A DNA stretch of 64,000 bases from contig NZ_SGXC01000003.1 of the NCBI RefSeq assembly GCF_004216695.1, positions 434,001 to 498,000 on the forward strand. The letters are read 5' to 3'. Shown one piece after another: positions 43,056-52,152 of the stretch; the stretch's first letter is position 1; each line of letters begins with the position of its first letter. Below the pieces are notes generated by a model. That model had not been told where the DNA came from and made no database searches. It worked only from the letters and a program-made list of their open reading frames with translations. This DNA is from Pigmentiphaga kullae. Lineage in GTDB: Bacteria > Pseudomonadota > Gammaproteobacteria > Burkholderiales > Burkholderiaceae_B. The position numbers and the translations under genes are program-made.

Positions 43056-44633
43056 ATGAAACTCGAAAGACTGTTTGCGATCGTGATCTGCTTCTCGATG
43101 CTCGCTGTCGGGATGCGGGATGTGCCCGCGCAGGAGGGGCGGAAAGTACTGCGTGTCATCAGCGGCGACGTGACCGAGCTGGATCCCACCCAGGGTAGCA
43201 ACAGGGTGTCGCGTGTCTATTCGCAAATGGTTTTCGACACGCTGTTCGCGCTCGATGGCAAGCTGGTCGCGAAGCCGATGATGGTGGAGAAGTACACCGT
43301 CAGCAGCGACGGCCTGACGCGGGACTACACGCTGCGCCCCAACCTGAAGTTCCACGACGGATCGCCGGTGACCGCGCGCGACGTGGTGGCCTCGGTGAGG
43401 CGCTGGGCCGACAACACGGCCATCGGGGCGCAGCTCAAGTCGCGGCTGTCGTCCCTGGCGTCCGTCGGCGACCGCGACTTCCGGCTGGTCTTGAAGGAAC
43501 CCTTCGGGTTCGTGGAGTTCCTGCTGGCCGGAGCGGGTTCGCCCATTCCGGGCATCATGCGGGAGAAGGACGCGGCGCGCCCCTACAACACGCCGATGCC
43601 GCTTCCCGTGGTCGGTTCGGGGCCGTTCAAGTTCGTCGATGCCGAGCGGGTGGAAGGCAGCCGGGTGGTATTCGCGCGCAATGCCGACTACCTGTCCCGC
43701 GGTGAGCCGGCCGATGGCCTGGCGGGGGGGCGGGTCGTCAAGGTCGATCAGGTCCGCTGGATCATCATGCCGGACGCGACGACAGCGTCGAACGCCCTGG
43801 CGGCGGGCGAGGCCGACCTGTGGGCCGAGGCGGACCCGGACCAGATCGCGTTCCTGAGGCAGCGGGGGCTCAAGCTCAGTCCCAATGGGCTGCCCTTCGT
43901 CGAGTTCGTGCGGCCCAATTTCCAGCTTCCGCCGTTCAACGACGTCAGGGCGCGCCAGGCGCTGGCGCTGCTGATCGACCAGGATGAAATCATGCCCGCC
44001 GTGGCGGGGGACGCGGACTGGAAGCCATGCCATTCGTTCAGTGTCTGCGGCACCGCCTTTGGTACGGAAGCGGGATCCAAGCCGTTCCTCAAGCAGAACG
44101 TGCAACGGGCCAGGAGCCTGCTGGCCGAGGCGGGGTACAAGGGCGAGACCATCGTGCTGTTGAGCCTTCCGGCCGGCCCGAACATGGCCGTCGCGCAAGT
44201 GCTGGCCCAGCGCCTGAAGGAAGCGGGAGTCAAGGTCGATCTCCAGGTGACCGATCTTCCCACGCTCCTGCAACGCATCCGGGCCAAGGGCCAGCCTCCG
44301 GGCAAGGGCGGCTATCACCTGTTTCCGTACAACGCCACCGGCAGCATCTGGTTTCACCCGCTGACGAACGCCGCGCTCGACATGTCCTGCGGCGGGCACA
44401 ACTGGCCCGGTTTTCCCTGCGATGAGGCCGGCGAGCGCCTGCGCCAGCGTGTTCTGCGGGCATTGACCCCCGCCGAGCAGCAGCAGGCGTTCGAAGCCCT
44501 GCAAGAGCACATGTGGCAATTCCTGCCCTACGTGCCGGTGGGGCAGTGGGATGTCGTCAGCGCCTATCGGCCCAATGTCACCGGCCTGCTGCCCGCATAC
44601 GTCCAGCCCTATTGGAACGTCGAGAAGCGGTGA
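43056..44633 (+). CDS. ABC transporter substrate-binding protein, peptide/nickel family 5
   Basis: A 525-residue periplasmic receptor of the DppA/OppA type (SBP_bac_5), with a signal peptide (RLFAIVICFSMLAVGM...PAQ) and then KVLRVISGDVTELDPTQGSN. YTLRPNLKFHDGSPVTARDV is the family signature. It is the first gene of a nine-gene operon encoding a complete importer and two amide hydrolases, so the ligand is probably an amide or short peptide-like compound. ATG 43056 follows GCGGAG. The frame upstream to 42981 covers the promoter and is not coding. Confidence 0.9.
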   Translation: MKLERLFAIVICFSMLAVGMRDVPAQEGRKVLRVISGDVTELDPTQGSNRVSRVYSQMVFDTLFALDGKLVAKPMMVEKYTVSSDGLTRDYTLRPNLKFHDGSPVTARDVVASVRRWADNTAIGAQLKSRLSSLASVGDRDFRLVLKEPFGFVEFLLAGAGSPIPGIMREKDAARPYNTPMPLPVVGSGPFKFVDAERVEGSRVVFARNADYLSRGEPADGLAGGRVVKVDQVRWIIMPDATTASNALAAGEADLWAEADPDQIAFLRQRGLKLSPNGLPFVEFVRPNFQLPPFNDVRARQALALLIDQDEIMPAVAGDADWKPCHSFSVCGTAFGTEAGSKPFLKQNVQRARSLLAEAGYKGETIVLLSLPAGPNMAVAQVLAQRLKEAGVKVDLQVTDLPTLLQRIRAKGQPPGKGGYHLFPYNATGSIWFHPLTNAALDMSCGGHNWPGFPCDEAGERLRQRVLRALTPAEQQQAFEALQEHMWQFLPYVPVGQWDVVSAYRPNVTGLLPAYVQPYWNVEKR

Positions 44634-44668
44634 ACGCGTCCGGAAGGATCATTCCCTAGGAGAAGTCC

Positions 44669-45208
44669 ATGCAGAGTCGTCAGGTAAGTCCGGAGGAAAT
44701 GCGAAAGAGGGTGGCGGTCTTCAGCGAGCTCCAGGCCAGCGCCATGCCGCTGATCGACGCGGCCAGGCCCGAGTTCCAGCGCGAGCTACTGAGCATCATC
44801 GGCCAGGGCGTGGCTGAGGATGGCGCCATCGTTCCGCCCATCACGGATGTCGAGGGGTTTCATCTGTCCATCGTCCGGGTCGATGCGGGGAAAGGCAGCG
44901 CGCTCCACAAGCATCGGACCGTGGAGGTGTTCATGCCCCTGAACGGCCGGTTCTCGGTGCAATGGGGAGACCATGGCGAGCACGAGATTTTTCTGGACCA
45001 GTATGACGTTATCTCGCTTCCGGTCGGCGTGCTGCGCGGGTTCCGCAACGAGAGTCCCGGCCAGGCGCTGCTGCTGGTCATCATCGGCGGCGACGACCCG
45101 GGCAACGTAGAGTGGATAGACGAGGTGATGGATGCGGCGCGCCGGAAAGGCTTCGGCCTGGACGAGCGGGGCAAGATCACGACCCGTTCCGTGAGCGAGG
45201 GAGGCTGA
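44669..45208 (+). CDS. Cupin-domain protein
   Basis: A 179-residue single cupin. The beta-barrel holds SALHKHRTVEVFMPLNGRFS (His pair and Glu of motif 1) and LDQYDVISLPVGVLRGFRNE (motif 2, where the usual His is not present at the normal place), followed by LLLVIIGGDDPG. The N-terminal ~50 residues are helical. Such proteins may be isomerases, dioxygenases or ligand sensors; with amidases and a transporter it may be a small-molecule enzyme, but nothing pins this down. AGGAGA lies just before ATG 44669. Confidence 0.8.
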   Translation: MQSRQVSPEEMRKRVAVFSELQASAMPLIDAARPEFQRELLSIIGQGVAEDGAIVPPITDVEGFHLSIVRVDAGKGSALHKHRTVEVFMPLNGRFSVQWGDHGEHEIFLDQYDVISLPVGVLRGFRNESPGQALLLVIIGGDDPGNVEWIDEVMDAARRKGFGLDERGKITTRSVSEGG

Positions 45209-45215
45209 GCCGGCC

Positions 45216-46619
45216 ATGCGACAGGACGAACTTTGTGGATTGTCCGCGACGCGTCTGGCGGCTCTTGTCGCCGCGCGCCAGGTTTCGCCGGTCGAGGCCG
45301 TCGGCGCGGTGCTCGATCGCATCGATCGGGCCAATCCGCGGGTCAACGCGTTCGCGCTGGTCTTGCGGGAAGAGGCGGAAAGGGCGGCCCGCGCGGCCGA
45401 GCGACGGGTGATGGCGGGCGAGGCGCTCGGTCCGCTGCACGGGGTGCCCGTGACGGTCAAGGACAATGTCGCGGTGGCCGGCGTGCCGCTGGGCAACGGA
45501 TCCATCGCCGCGGCGCCGGTCATCCCGGCGAAGGACGCCGTGGCGGTCGAGCGGGTGCGCGCCGCGGGCGCGATCCTGGTCGGCAAGACGACCTTGCCCG
45601 AATTCGCGCACAAGATGGTGACCGAAAGCCTGGCGACCGGGGTGACGCGCAACCCCTGGAACCTGGACCATACGCCCGGGGGGTCGAGCGGCGGGGCCGG
45701 AGCGGCCCTGGCCGCGGGCATGGGGCCGCTGGCGATCGCCACCGACGGCGGAGGATCCATTCGTTGTCCGTCGGCCTGGAATGGCGTGGTCGGCATGAAA
45801 CCGACCCTGGGACGCGTGCCGATCGAGGCGGTGGCCGACGGCTTCGGGAATTTCGCCTACATCGGACCGATGGCACGGACCACGCAGGACGCGGCGCTGT
45901 TGCTGTCGGTGATGCAGGGGCCGTCCGCCGCCGATCCGTTCTCGACCAGGGGTGCGCCGCCCGCGTGGTCCGGCGAGATCCGTGGCCTGCGCATAGGCTG
46001 GATCGAGCACTTCGGCGAATATCGAACCGATCCGGAGGTGTTGCGGATCACGTCGGCCGCGGTGTCCCGTCTTACGGATCGCGGGGCGTGTGTCGAGGGG
46101 CTGCGCGAGGCCTGCTTCGATGGCCTTTATCCCCTGTATGCGACGCTGGCCAGCACGCATCGCGCTGGGCGGTATGGGGCCCTTTTCGATGCCGCGCCGG
46201 ACAGGACGACGCCCACGCTGCGCGCGGGTATCGCACAGGGCCGCGGCTGGTCGGCCATCGAGTTCCTGGCTGCCTGCGACCGGCGTACCGCGCTTTTCCG
46301 GTCGGTGCAGGCAGTTTTTGAACGTTTCGACGTGCTGGCCATGCCGACGACGACCGTCGCGGCGCCTCGCCTGGACGCCATCGATCCGGGGTATCCGGGG
46401 GCCTATCCGCACTGGGCGGCGGCGCTGCATCCGTTCAACCTGACGGGCCATCCCGCGCTTTCTACACCGGTGGGGTTCACCGGGGCGGGGCTGCCCGTGG
46501 GGCTGCAACTTGTGGGGCCTTGGGACGCCGAACAGCGTCTCTTCATGCTGTCCCAGGCGCTGGAGCAGGACCTGGGCCTGTCGGGACGCATCGCGAGCCC
46601 GGAGGATGCGCCATGCTAG
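45216..46619 (+). CDS. Amidase-signature family amidase
   Basis: A 467-residue Ser-cisSer-Lys hydrolase. The catalytic Lys is in HGVPVTVKDNVAVAG, the cis-Ser in TPGGSSGGAGAALAAG and the nucleophile Ser in TDGGGSIRCPSAWNG. It is related to GatA and to broad amidases, but no gatB/gatC is near, so it probably hydrolyses an imported amide to acid and ammonia. The stop overlaps the start of the first permease by 7 bp, so enzyme and transporter are co-translated. Confidence 0.92.
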   Translation: MRQDELCGLSATRLAALVAARQVSPVEAVGAVLDRIDRANPRVNAFALVLREEAERAARAAERRVMAGEALGPLHGVPVTVKDNVAVAGVPLGNGSIAAAPVIPAKDAVAVERVRAAGAILVGKTTLPEFAHKMVTESLATGVTRNPWNLDHTPGGSSGGAGAALAAGMGPLAIATDGGGSIRCPSAWNGVVGMKPTLGRVPIEAVADGFGNFAYIGPMARTTQDAALLLSVMQGPSAADPFSTRGAPPAWSGEIRGLRIGWIEHFGEYRTDPEVLRITSAAVSRLTDRGACVEGLREACFDGLYPLYATLASTHRAGRYGALFDAAPDRTTPTLRAGIAQGRGWSAIEFLAACDRRTALFRSVQAVFERFDVLAMPTTTVAAPRLDAIDPGYPGAYPHWAAALHPFNLTGHPALSTPVGFTGAGLPVGLQLVGPWDAEQRLFMLSQALEQDLGLSGRIASPEDAPC

Positions 46620-47554
46620 GTTTCATCATCCGCCGGATTCTGTCGACCCTGCCTGTCATGGGCGTGGTCGCGCTGCTGGTGTTCAGCCTGATGTACCTGG
46701 CGCCCGGCGATCCGGCATTGCTCATCGCCGGCGACCACGCCACCCAGGAGGAACTGGATCGTATCCGGGTCTCCCTGGGCCTGGACGAACCGTTTCCCAT
46801 CCGCTTCGCCACCTGGGTCTGGCAGGTTCTGCATGGGGCGCTGGGGACGTCGATCTTCACCAATCTGCCGGTGGGCACGTTGCTGCTAGAGCGCATGGAG
46901 CCGACCATCTCCCTGATGGCCGTGACCCTGGTCATCGCGACCAGCGTCGGCGTGCCGCTGGGGATCGCCGCGGCGGCCAAGGCGGACTCCTGGGTCGATC
47001 GCCTGGTCATGATGGGAGCCGTGTTCGGATTCTCCGTGCCGGTGTTCGTCCTGGGCTATGTGCTGGCCTACGTGTTCGGGCTGCAGATGGGAATCCTGCC
47101 GGTGCAGGGATACCGGGCATTCTCGGAGGGGCTGGGGCCGTGGCTGCGCAGTGTGCTGCTGCCTTCGTTCGCGCTCAGCGGCGTCTATATCGCCATCATC
47201 GCGCGCACGACGCGTGCCGCGCTGCTGGATGTCCTGCAACAGGGCTACATCCGCACCGCGCGCGCCAAGGGCGTGGGCCGGGTTCGCATCCTCTACGTCC
47301 ACGCGTTGAAGAATGCCGCCCTGCCCATCGTTACCGTCATCGGCATCGGCATGGCATTGTTGGTCAGCGGCGCGGTCGTGACCGAAAGCGTGTTCGCCAT
47401 TCCCGGCCTGGGCCGGCTCACCGCCGATGCCATCCTGCGCCGCGACTACCCCGTCATCCAGGGCGTGGTGCTGCTGTTCTCGTTCACCTACGTGATGGTC
47501 AATCTACTGATCGACCTCGTCTATATCCTGATCGATCCGAGGGTACGGCTGTGA
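46613..47554 (+). CDS. ABC transporter permease, DppB-type
   Basis: A 313-residue inner-membrane subunit of a peptide-type importer with six predicted spans. MLGFIIRRILSTLPVMGVVA is a typical DppB start, LMYLAPGDPALLIAG follows, and the cytoplasmic EAA loop is ARTTRAALLDVLQQGYIRTA with RAKG. GGAGG precedes ATG 46613. The stop overlaps the GTG of the second permease. The frame is open upstream over the amidase gene but carries no transport signal there. Confidence 0.93.
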   Translation: MLGFIIRRILSTLPVMGVVALLVFSLMYLAPGDPALLIAGDHATQEELDRIRVSLGLDEPFPIRFATWVWQVLHGALGTSIFTNLPVGTLLLERMEPTISLMAVTLVIATSVGVPLGIAAAAKADSWVDRLVMMGAVFGFSVPVFVLGYVLAYVFGLQMGILPVQGYRAFSEGLGPWLRSVLLPSFALSGVYIAIIARTTRAALLDVLQQGYIRTARAKGVGRVRILYVHALKNAALPIVTVIGIGMALLVSGAVVTESVFAIPGLGRLTADAILRRDYPVIQGVVLLFSFTYVMVNLLIDLVYILIDPRVRL

Positions 47555-48474
47555 ATGCCCATGTAACCACGACGCTTGCCGCGGAGCTTGCTCCGCCGGC
47601 GGCCCGGCCGCTGCCGGACCTGTTTCCCGAGACGCGTCCCGCCGGCGGGGTCGTCGGATTCGTCCGTCGTCATCCGACCATGGTGGTCGGCGGCCTGCTG
47701 CTCCTGTTGATGATCCTGGTCGCAGTCTTCGCCCCCTGGCTGGCGACCCGGGACCCGGCTGCGGTGGCGCCGGCGTTGCGCAAGCTGGAGCCCTCGGCGC
47801 GCTTCTGGTTCGGGACCGACATCCTGGGCCGGGACCTGTATTCGCGCGTGCTGTTCGGCGCCCGGGTATCCCTGGTCGTCGGCTTTTCGGTGGCGCTGCT
47901 CTCTTGTCTGATCGGCCTGGCGGTCGGCGTGGTCTCCGGCTACGTCCGGTGGGCGGACAACATCGTGATGCGGGTGATGGACGGCATGATGTCGATTCCG
48001 CCCATCCTGCTGGCGATCGCGCTGATGGCCCTGACGCGGGCCAGCATCGGCAACGTGATCTTCGCCATTACGGTGACAGAGATTCCCCGCGTCGCGAGGG
48101 TGGTGCGCGGGATCGTGATCTCGCTGCGGGAGCAGCCCTTCGTCGAGGCCGCCATCGCCTCGGGAACCCGGGCGCCGACGATCATGGTCCGGCACATCCT
48201 GCCCAACGTCATGGGGCCGCTGATCGTGCAGGCAACCTTCATCTGCGCCAGCGCCATCCTGATCGAAGCCGCGCTGTCGTTCCTGGGCGCCGGCACGCCA
48301 TCCAACATCCCGTCATGGGGGAACATCATGGCCGAAGGCCGGAGCATCTGGCAGGTCAAGCCGTACATCGTCTTCTTTCCCGCCTTGTTTCTCAGCGTGG
48401 CCGTGCTGGCGATGAACATGCTGGGCGATGGCGTCAGGGATCTCCTGGACCCGAGGATGAACGAACATGTATGA
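47551..48474 (+). CDS. ABC transporter permease, DppC-type
   Basis: A 307-residue partner permease. A ~35-residue cytoplasmic N-terminus precedes RRHPTMVVGGLLLLLMILVA, then FWFGTDILGRDLYSRVLFGA (the DppC/OppC N-terminal signature) and the EAA loop VVRGIVISLREQPFVEAAIA with SGTRAP. GTG 47551 overlaps the preceding TGA; the 654-residue open frame that begins at 46510 is an out-of-frame shadow before this point. The 3' end overlaps the first ATPase gene by 8 bp. Confidence 0.92.
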   Translation: MNAHVTTTLAAELAPPAARPLPDLFPETRPAGGVVGFVRRHPTMVVGGLLLLLMILVAVFAPWLATRDPAAVAPALRKLEPSARFWFGTDILGRDLYSRVLFGARVSLVVGFSVALLSCLIGLAVGVVSGYVRWADNIVMRVMDGMMSIPPILLAIALMALTRASIGNVIFAITVTEIPRVARVVRGIVISLREQPFVEAAIASGTRAPTIMVRHILPNVMGPLIVQATFICASAILIEAALSFLGAGTPSNIPSWGNIMAEGRSIWQVKPYIVFFPALFLSVAVLAMNMLGDGVRDLLDPRMNEHV

Positions 48475-49480
48475 GGACGCGAGCGTTTCCGCCGCCCCCC
48501 TGCTGGACGTCGAGGACCTGCAGACGCAGTTTCTCGCGCGCGACGGCATCGGCCGCGCCGTGAACGGCATCAGCTTCCAGGTGGCCGAGGGAGAAACCGT
48601 GGCCATCGTGGGAGAAAGCGGCAGCGGCAAGTCGGTGACCGCCATGTCCATCATGCGGCTGCTGCCCGCCCGCACGACGCGCGTGGCAGGCAAGGTCCGG
48701 TTGCTGGGCCGGGACCTGATGGCGCTGACGGAGGAGGACATGCGGAGCATCCGCGGGAATGTCCTCAGCATGATCTTCCAGGACCCCATGTCCAGCCTGA
48801 ATCCCGTGCTGACGGTAGGCCAGCAGATCGGCGAAGCCCTGGCGCTGCATGCGGGACTGCGCGGCAGGGCGGCGCAGGACAGGGCGGTGGCGATGCTGGA
48901 GTTGGTCGGCATCCCCGAGCCGCGGCGCCGCGTCCGGCAATACCCCCATGAACTCTCGGGCGGCATGTGCCAGCGGGTCATGATCGCGATGGCCCTGGCG
49001 TGCGAGCCGCGGCTCCTGATCGCCGACGAGCCGACGACCGCCCTGGACGTGACGATTCAGGCGCAGATCCTCGACCTGGTGAAGGACCTGACGCGCCGGA
49101 CCGGCGCGGCCGTGGTGCTCATCACGCACGATCTCGGGGTGGTATGGGAAGTGGCGCAGCGCGTGCTGGTGATGTATGCGGGACGGGTGGTCGAGGAGGC
49201 GCCCGTCGCGCAGGTGTTTCGCGATCCGCTGCATCCCTATACGCGGGGCCTGCTGGGCGCCGTGCCCACGCTGGACTCCAGCGCGGGCGGTGGACGGCTG
49301 GCGGAAATACCGGGCACCGTGCCCGGCATCAAGGAGCGCATCGACGGCTGTGCGTTCGCGGGGCGATGCGCCTTGGCCGTGGATGCATGCCGGGCGGTGG
49401 TCCCGGCCTTGCAGGTCAAGTCGCCGGGGCATCGCGTGGCTTGCCACCGGGTCGAGGTGCAAGAGGGGGCAGGTTCATGA
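48467..49480 (+). CDS. ABC transporter ATP-binding protein, DppD/OppD-type
   Basis: A 337-residue cytoplasmic ATPase. Walker A is VGESGSGKSVTAM, the Q-loop MIFQDPMSSLNPVL, the ABC signature LSGGMCQRV (Cys at the position usually held by Arg or Gln), Walker B LLIADEPTTALDVT and the switch His in LITHDLGVV. The C-terminal oligopeptide-transporter extension contains HPYTRGLLGAVP and CAFAGRCALAVDACRA, the iron-sulfur-like Cys cluster region of OppD/DppD. The start overlaps the permease gene and the stop overlaps the next ATPase gene (ATGA). Confidence 0.93.
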   Translation: MYEDASVSAAPLLDVEDLQTQFLARDGIGRAVNGISFQVAEGETVAIVGESGSGKSVTAMSIMRLLPARTTRVAGKVRLLGRDLMALTEEDMRSIRGNVLSMIFQDPMSSLNPVLTVGQQIGEALALHAGLRGRAAQDRAVAMLELVGIPEPRRRVRQYPHELSGGMCQRVMIAMALACEPRLLIADEPTTALDVTIQAQILDLVKDLTRRTGAAVVLITHDLGVVWEVAQRVLVMYAGRVVEEAPVAQVFRDPLHPYTRGLLGAVPTLDSSAGGGRLAEIPGTVPGIKERIDGCAFAGRCALAVDACRAVVPALQVKSPGHRVACHRVEVQEGAGS

Positions 49481-50472
49481 ACGCACCGCTGTTGAAGGTC
49501 ACCGGCTTGAAGAAATACTACGCGATCGGGTCTCGTTTCCCCGGCGCGAGCCCCCGGCAGCTCCGGGCCGTGGACGACGTGTCGTTCAGCATCGGGCATG
49601 GCGAGACCCTGTCGCTCGTCGGCGAGAGCGGCTGCGGCAAGTCCTCGGTCGGGCGGTCCATCCTGGGCTTGTTCCCCATCACGGACGGCAGCATCGAGCT
49701 GGGCGGGATGAGGATAGACCGGTTGTCGTCCGAGGCCTTTCGTCCCGTTCGCAAGAAATTGCAGGTGGTGTTCCAGGATCCTTTCTCGTCGCTGAACCCC
49801 AGGATGAAGGTCCGGGACATCGTGGCCGAGCCCTTGCGCAATTTCCGGTCGGACCTCTCCAGGGCGCAGATCGATCGCAAGGTTGGAGACGTCCTGGACC
49901 AGGTCGGATTGCCGCGCGACGCCATCGGCCGGTGGCCGCACGAGTTCAGCGGGGGGCAGCGCCAGCGCATCGGCATCGCCCGGGCCCTGTCGGCCGAGCC
50001 GGAGCTGATCGTGTGCGACGAGGCCGTGTCCGCGTTGGACGTGTCGGTCAAGGCCCAGATCATCAACCTGCTGCAGGATTTGCAGCGGGAACTTGGGCTG
50101 GCGCTGCTGTTCATCAGCCACGATCTCGGCATCGTCGCCCACATGACGCATCGCGTGGCGGTGATGTACCTGGGCAAGATCGTGGAGATCGGGACGCGCC
50201 AGGAAGTGTTCTGCCAGACCCGGCATCCCTATACGAAGGCCTTGCTGTCGTCGGTGCCGTCGATGAAGGCCCACGGAGCCGGGAGCCGGCGCATCATTCT
50301 GGCCGGCGACGTTCCCAGTCCCGTGAACCCTCCGCCGGGTTGCCGCTTCCATGCCAGATGCCCGTCCGCGATGGACCGCTGCAAGGTCGAAGAACCGCTG
50401 CTGGTGTCCCATGGGGACGGCCATGCGTCGGCCTGCCACTTGAACGATGTGAACGGAGAACCCGCGCGATGA
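49477..50472 (+). CDS. ABC transporter ATP-binding protein, DppF/OppF-type
   Basis: A 331-residue second ATPase of the importer. LVGESGCGKSSVGRSILGL is Walker A, VVFQDPFSSLNPRMKVRDIV the Q-loop, FSGGQRQRIGIARAL the signature, LIVCDEAVSALDVSVKAQII Walker B (Cys in place of the usual Ala before DE) and LFISHDLGIV the switch. The N-terminal insert YAIGSRFPGASPRQLRAVDD is typical of DppF, and the C-terminal Cys cluster CRFHARCPSAMDRC is present. It overlaps its neighbours by 4 bp on both sides. Confidence 0.93.
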   Translation: MNAPLLKVTGLKKYYAIGSRFPGASPRQLRAVDDVSFSIGHGETLSLVGESGCGKSSVGRSILGLFPITDGSIELGGMRIDRLSSEAFRPVRKKLQVVFQDPFSSLNPRMKVRDIVAEPLRNFRSDLSRAQIDRKVGDVLDQVGLPRDAIGRWPHEFSGGQRQRIGIARALSAEPELIVCDEAVSALDVSVKAQIINLLQDLQRELGLALLFISHDLGIVAHMTHRVAVMYLGKIVEIGTRQEVFCQTRHPYTKALLSSVPSMKAHGAGSRRIILAGDVPSPVNPPPGCRFHARCPSAMDRCKVEEPLLVSHGDGHASACHLNDVNGEPAR

Positions 50473-51422
50473 TCCACCATGTTCCCGCCTCGCCCGAGAA
50501 TGTCCGGGTCGGCATGTTCGACGCCGGCTTCGAGCCCATCCTGATCGTCGAATCCGGCGATACGGTCAGGATGGAGACCGTGTCCGGCAAGGCCTCGCTG
50601 TTTCCGCAACCCGGATCGGGAATGACCGTGCCCGCGGCGCTGAGGCGCATAGCCGAGGCGAACCTGCCCATGCTGGCGCCGCACATCCTGACCGGTCCGA
50701 TCGGCATCGCGGGCGCGGAGCCGGGGGACATGCTGGAGGTCAGGATAGATGCGGTGGAGCTGGGCTCCGATTGGGGGTATAACTACATCCGCCCGTTGGC
50801 GGGGGCGCTGCCAGAGGATTTCCCCGACCTGACGGTGGCCACGATCCCCATCGATCGTGAGACCCGCCGCGCGCGCCTCGCATGGGGCATGACGCTGCCG
50901 GTCGCTCCTTTCTTCGGTGTCATGGGCGTTGCGCCGCCACCTTCATATGCCTGCATTTCTTCGAAAGAGCCGCGCGTCCATGGCGGCAACATGGACAACA
51001 AGGAACTGGTGGCCGGAAGCACGCTGTTTCTTCCCGTCCACGTCCCCGGCGCGCTTTTTTCCGCGGGAGACGGCCACGCGTTGCAGGGAGACGGCGAGGT
51101 ATGCGTCACCGCGCTCGAGACCTGCCTGGACGGCGAGTTCACGCTGGCCGTCCACAAAGGGGGCGGCGCCGCCGATCCCGTGCTGCGCTTTCCCCGCGCG
51201 GAAACGCCGACGCATTACATCAGCATGGGGTTCCATGAGAGTCTCGATCAGGCCCTGAAGCAAGCGCTGCGCGAGATGATCGACTTCATCCGTGCGCGAA
51301 CCGGTCTTGCGCGCGCCCATGCCTATCAGCTGTGTTCGCTTGCCGTCGACTTCCACGTGACGCAGGCGGTGAACGGAGAGAAGGGCGTGCACGGGATGCT
51401 CCGCCGGGAAATACTGGACTGA
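50469..51422 (+). CDS. Acetamidase/formamidase (FmdA/AmdA) family protein
   Basis: A 317-residue hydrolase of the FmdA/AmdA family, which releases ammonia from formamide or acetamide. HILTGPIGIAGAEPGDMLEV is the signature, followed by PFFGVMGVAPPP and KEPRVHGGNMDNKELVAGST with the metal-binding His/Asp residues. It is the second amide hydrolase in the operon, distinct in fold from the amidase-signature enzyme, so the pathway may release two ammonia molecules or accept several amides. The ATG overlaps the ATPase stop. Confidence 0.9.
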   Translation: MIHHVPASPENVRVGMFDAGFEPILIVESGDTVRMETVSGKASLFPQPGSGMTVPAALRRIAEANLPMLAPHILTGPIGIAGAEPGDMLEVRIDAVELGSDWGYNYIRPLAGALPEDFPDLTVATIPIDRETRRARLAWGMTLPVAPFFGVMGVAPPPSYACISSKEPRVHGGNMDNKELVAGSTLFLPVHVPGALFSAGDGHALQGDGEVCVTALETCLDGEFTLAVHKGGGAADPVLRFPRAETPTHYISMGFHESLDQALKQALREMIDFIRARTGLARAHAYQLCSLAVDFHVTQAVNGEKGVHGMLRREILD

Positions 51423-51459
51423 CCGGGGCCTGCTCCACTTTTTTTCAGGAAGCGTCAAA

Positions 51460-52152
51460 TTGACAGTTCGCAGTACCGACAAGAAAGACAAGCCGGCCTT
51501 CTTCATTTCGGCCACGAGGCGTCCGAGCCGCTCGAACGGTGCCCGCGATCCGGAACGCACACGGCAGAACCTGCTGGACGCGGCTTACCGGGAGTTTTCC
51601 CATAGCGGGTACCACGCCGCGAGCGTCGAGAAGATCTGCACCCGCGCCGGCGTCAGCAAGCAGATCCTGTCCCATCATTTCGGCTCGAAGGAAAATGCCT
51701 ATCTGGCGGTGCTCGAGGCGGCGTACACGGCATTCCGCTCCAACGACCCCAAGCTGGAACTGAACGCCGCCGACCCGCGCGCCGCGCTGCGGGACTTCGT
51801 CCTGTTCACGTTCGACCACGTTCGCCACAACCGGGATTTCGTCAATCTGCTCAGCGGCGAGAACGTGAACAAGGGCAGGATCATCCGCAAATCGGAACGC
51901 CTGAAGTCCATTTACGATCCCATGATCCATCGTATCGGCATGCTGTTGAAGGCGGGGGCCGAGGCGGGGCTGTTCCGGCCCGGGCTGGATGCGCGCCAGG
52001 TCTACATCAGCATCAACGCCTTGTGCTTTTTCAGTATTTCCAATTGCCACACGCTGTCGGCGGTGCTGGGTACCGACTTGTCGGACGATGCCGCGCTGGA
52101 CGAGCGCCGCGCGCACGTCGTCGATTTCGTGATGGCCGCCATTACCGCGTGA
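51460..52152 (+). CDS. TetR-family regulator, likely repressor of the amide operon
   Basis: A 230-residue regulator. The DNA-binding domain lies at ~30-80 (RTRQNLLDAAYREFSHSGYH, then VEKICTRAGVSKQILSHHFG), and the C-terminal part resembles TetR_C domains of the RutR/YcdC type. The best start is TTG 51460 with AGGA 10 bp upstream; no ATG is available before the helix-turn-helix. It is the last gene of the operon. The perfect palindrome over the operon promoter at 42965 is its probable operator. It overlaps the convergent LysR gene by 11 bp. Confidence 0.87.
   Translation: MTVRSTDKKDKPAFFISATRRPSRSNGARDPERTRQNLLDAAYREFSHSGYHAASVEKICTRAGVSKQILSHHFGSKENAYLAVLEAAYTAFRSNDPKLELNAADPRAALRDFVLFTFDHVRHNRDFVNLLSGENVNKGRIIRKSERLKSIYDPMIHRIGMLLKAGAEAGLFRPGLDARQVYISINALCFFSISNCHTLSAVLGTDLSDDAALDERRAHVVDFVMAAITA

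Noticed and set aside
46510-47550. A 654-residue frame leading into the DppC-type permease
   Set aside because: The upstream part is out of frame with the DppB-type gene and lacks transport motifs; GTG 47551 gives the normal DppC length.
46613-48474. The amide-operon transporter considered as a nickel importer
   Set aside because: The subunit families are shared by Dpp, Opp and Nik, but no nickel enzyme, NikR or metal motif is nearby, and two amide hydrolases are in the operon.
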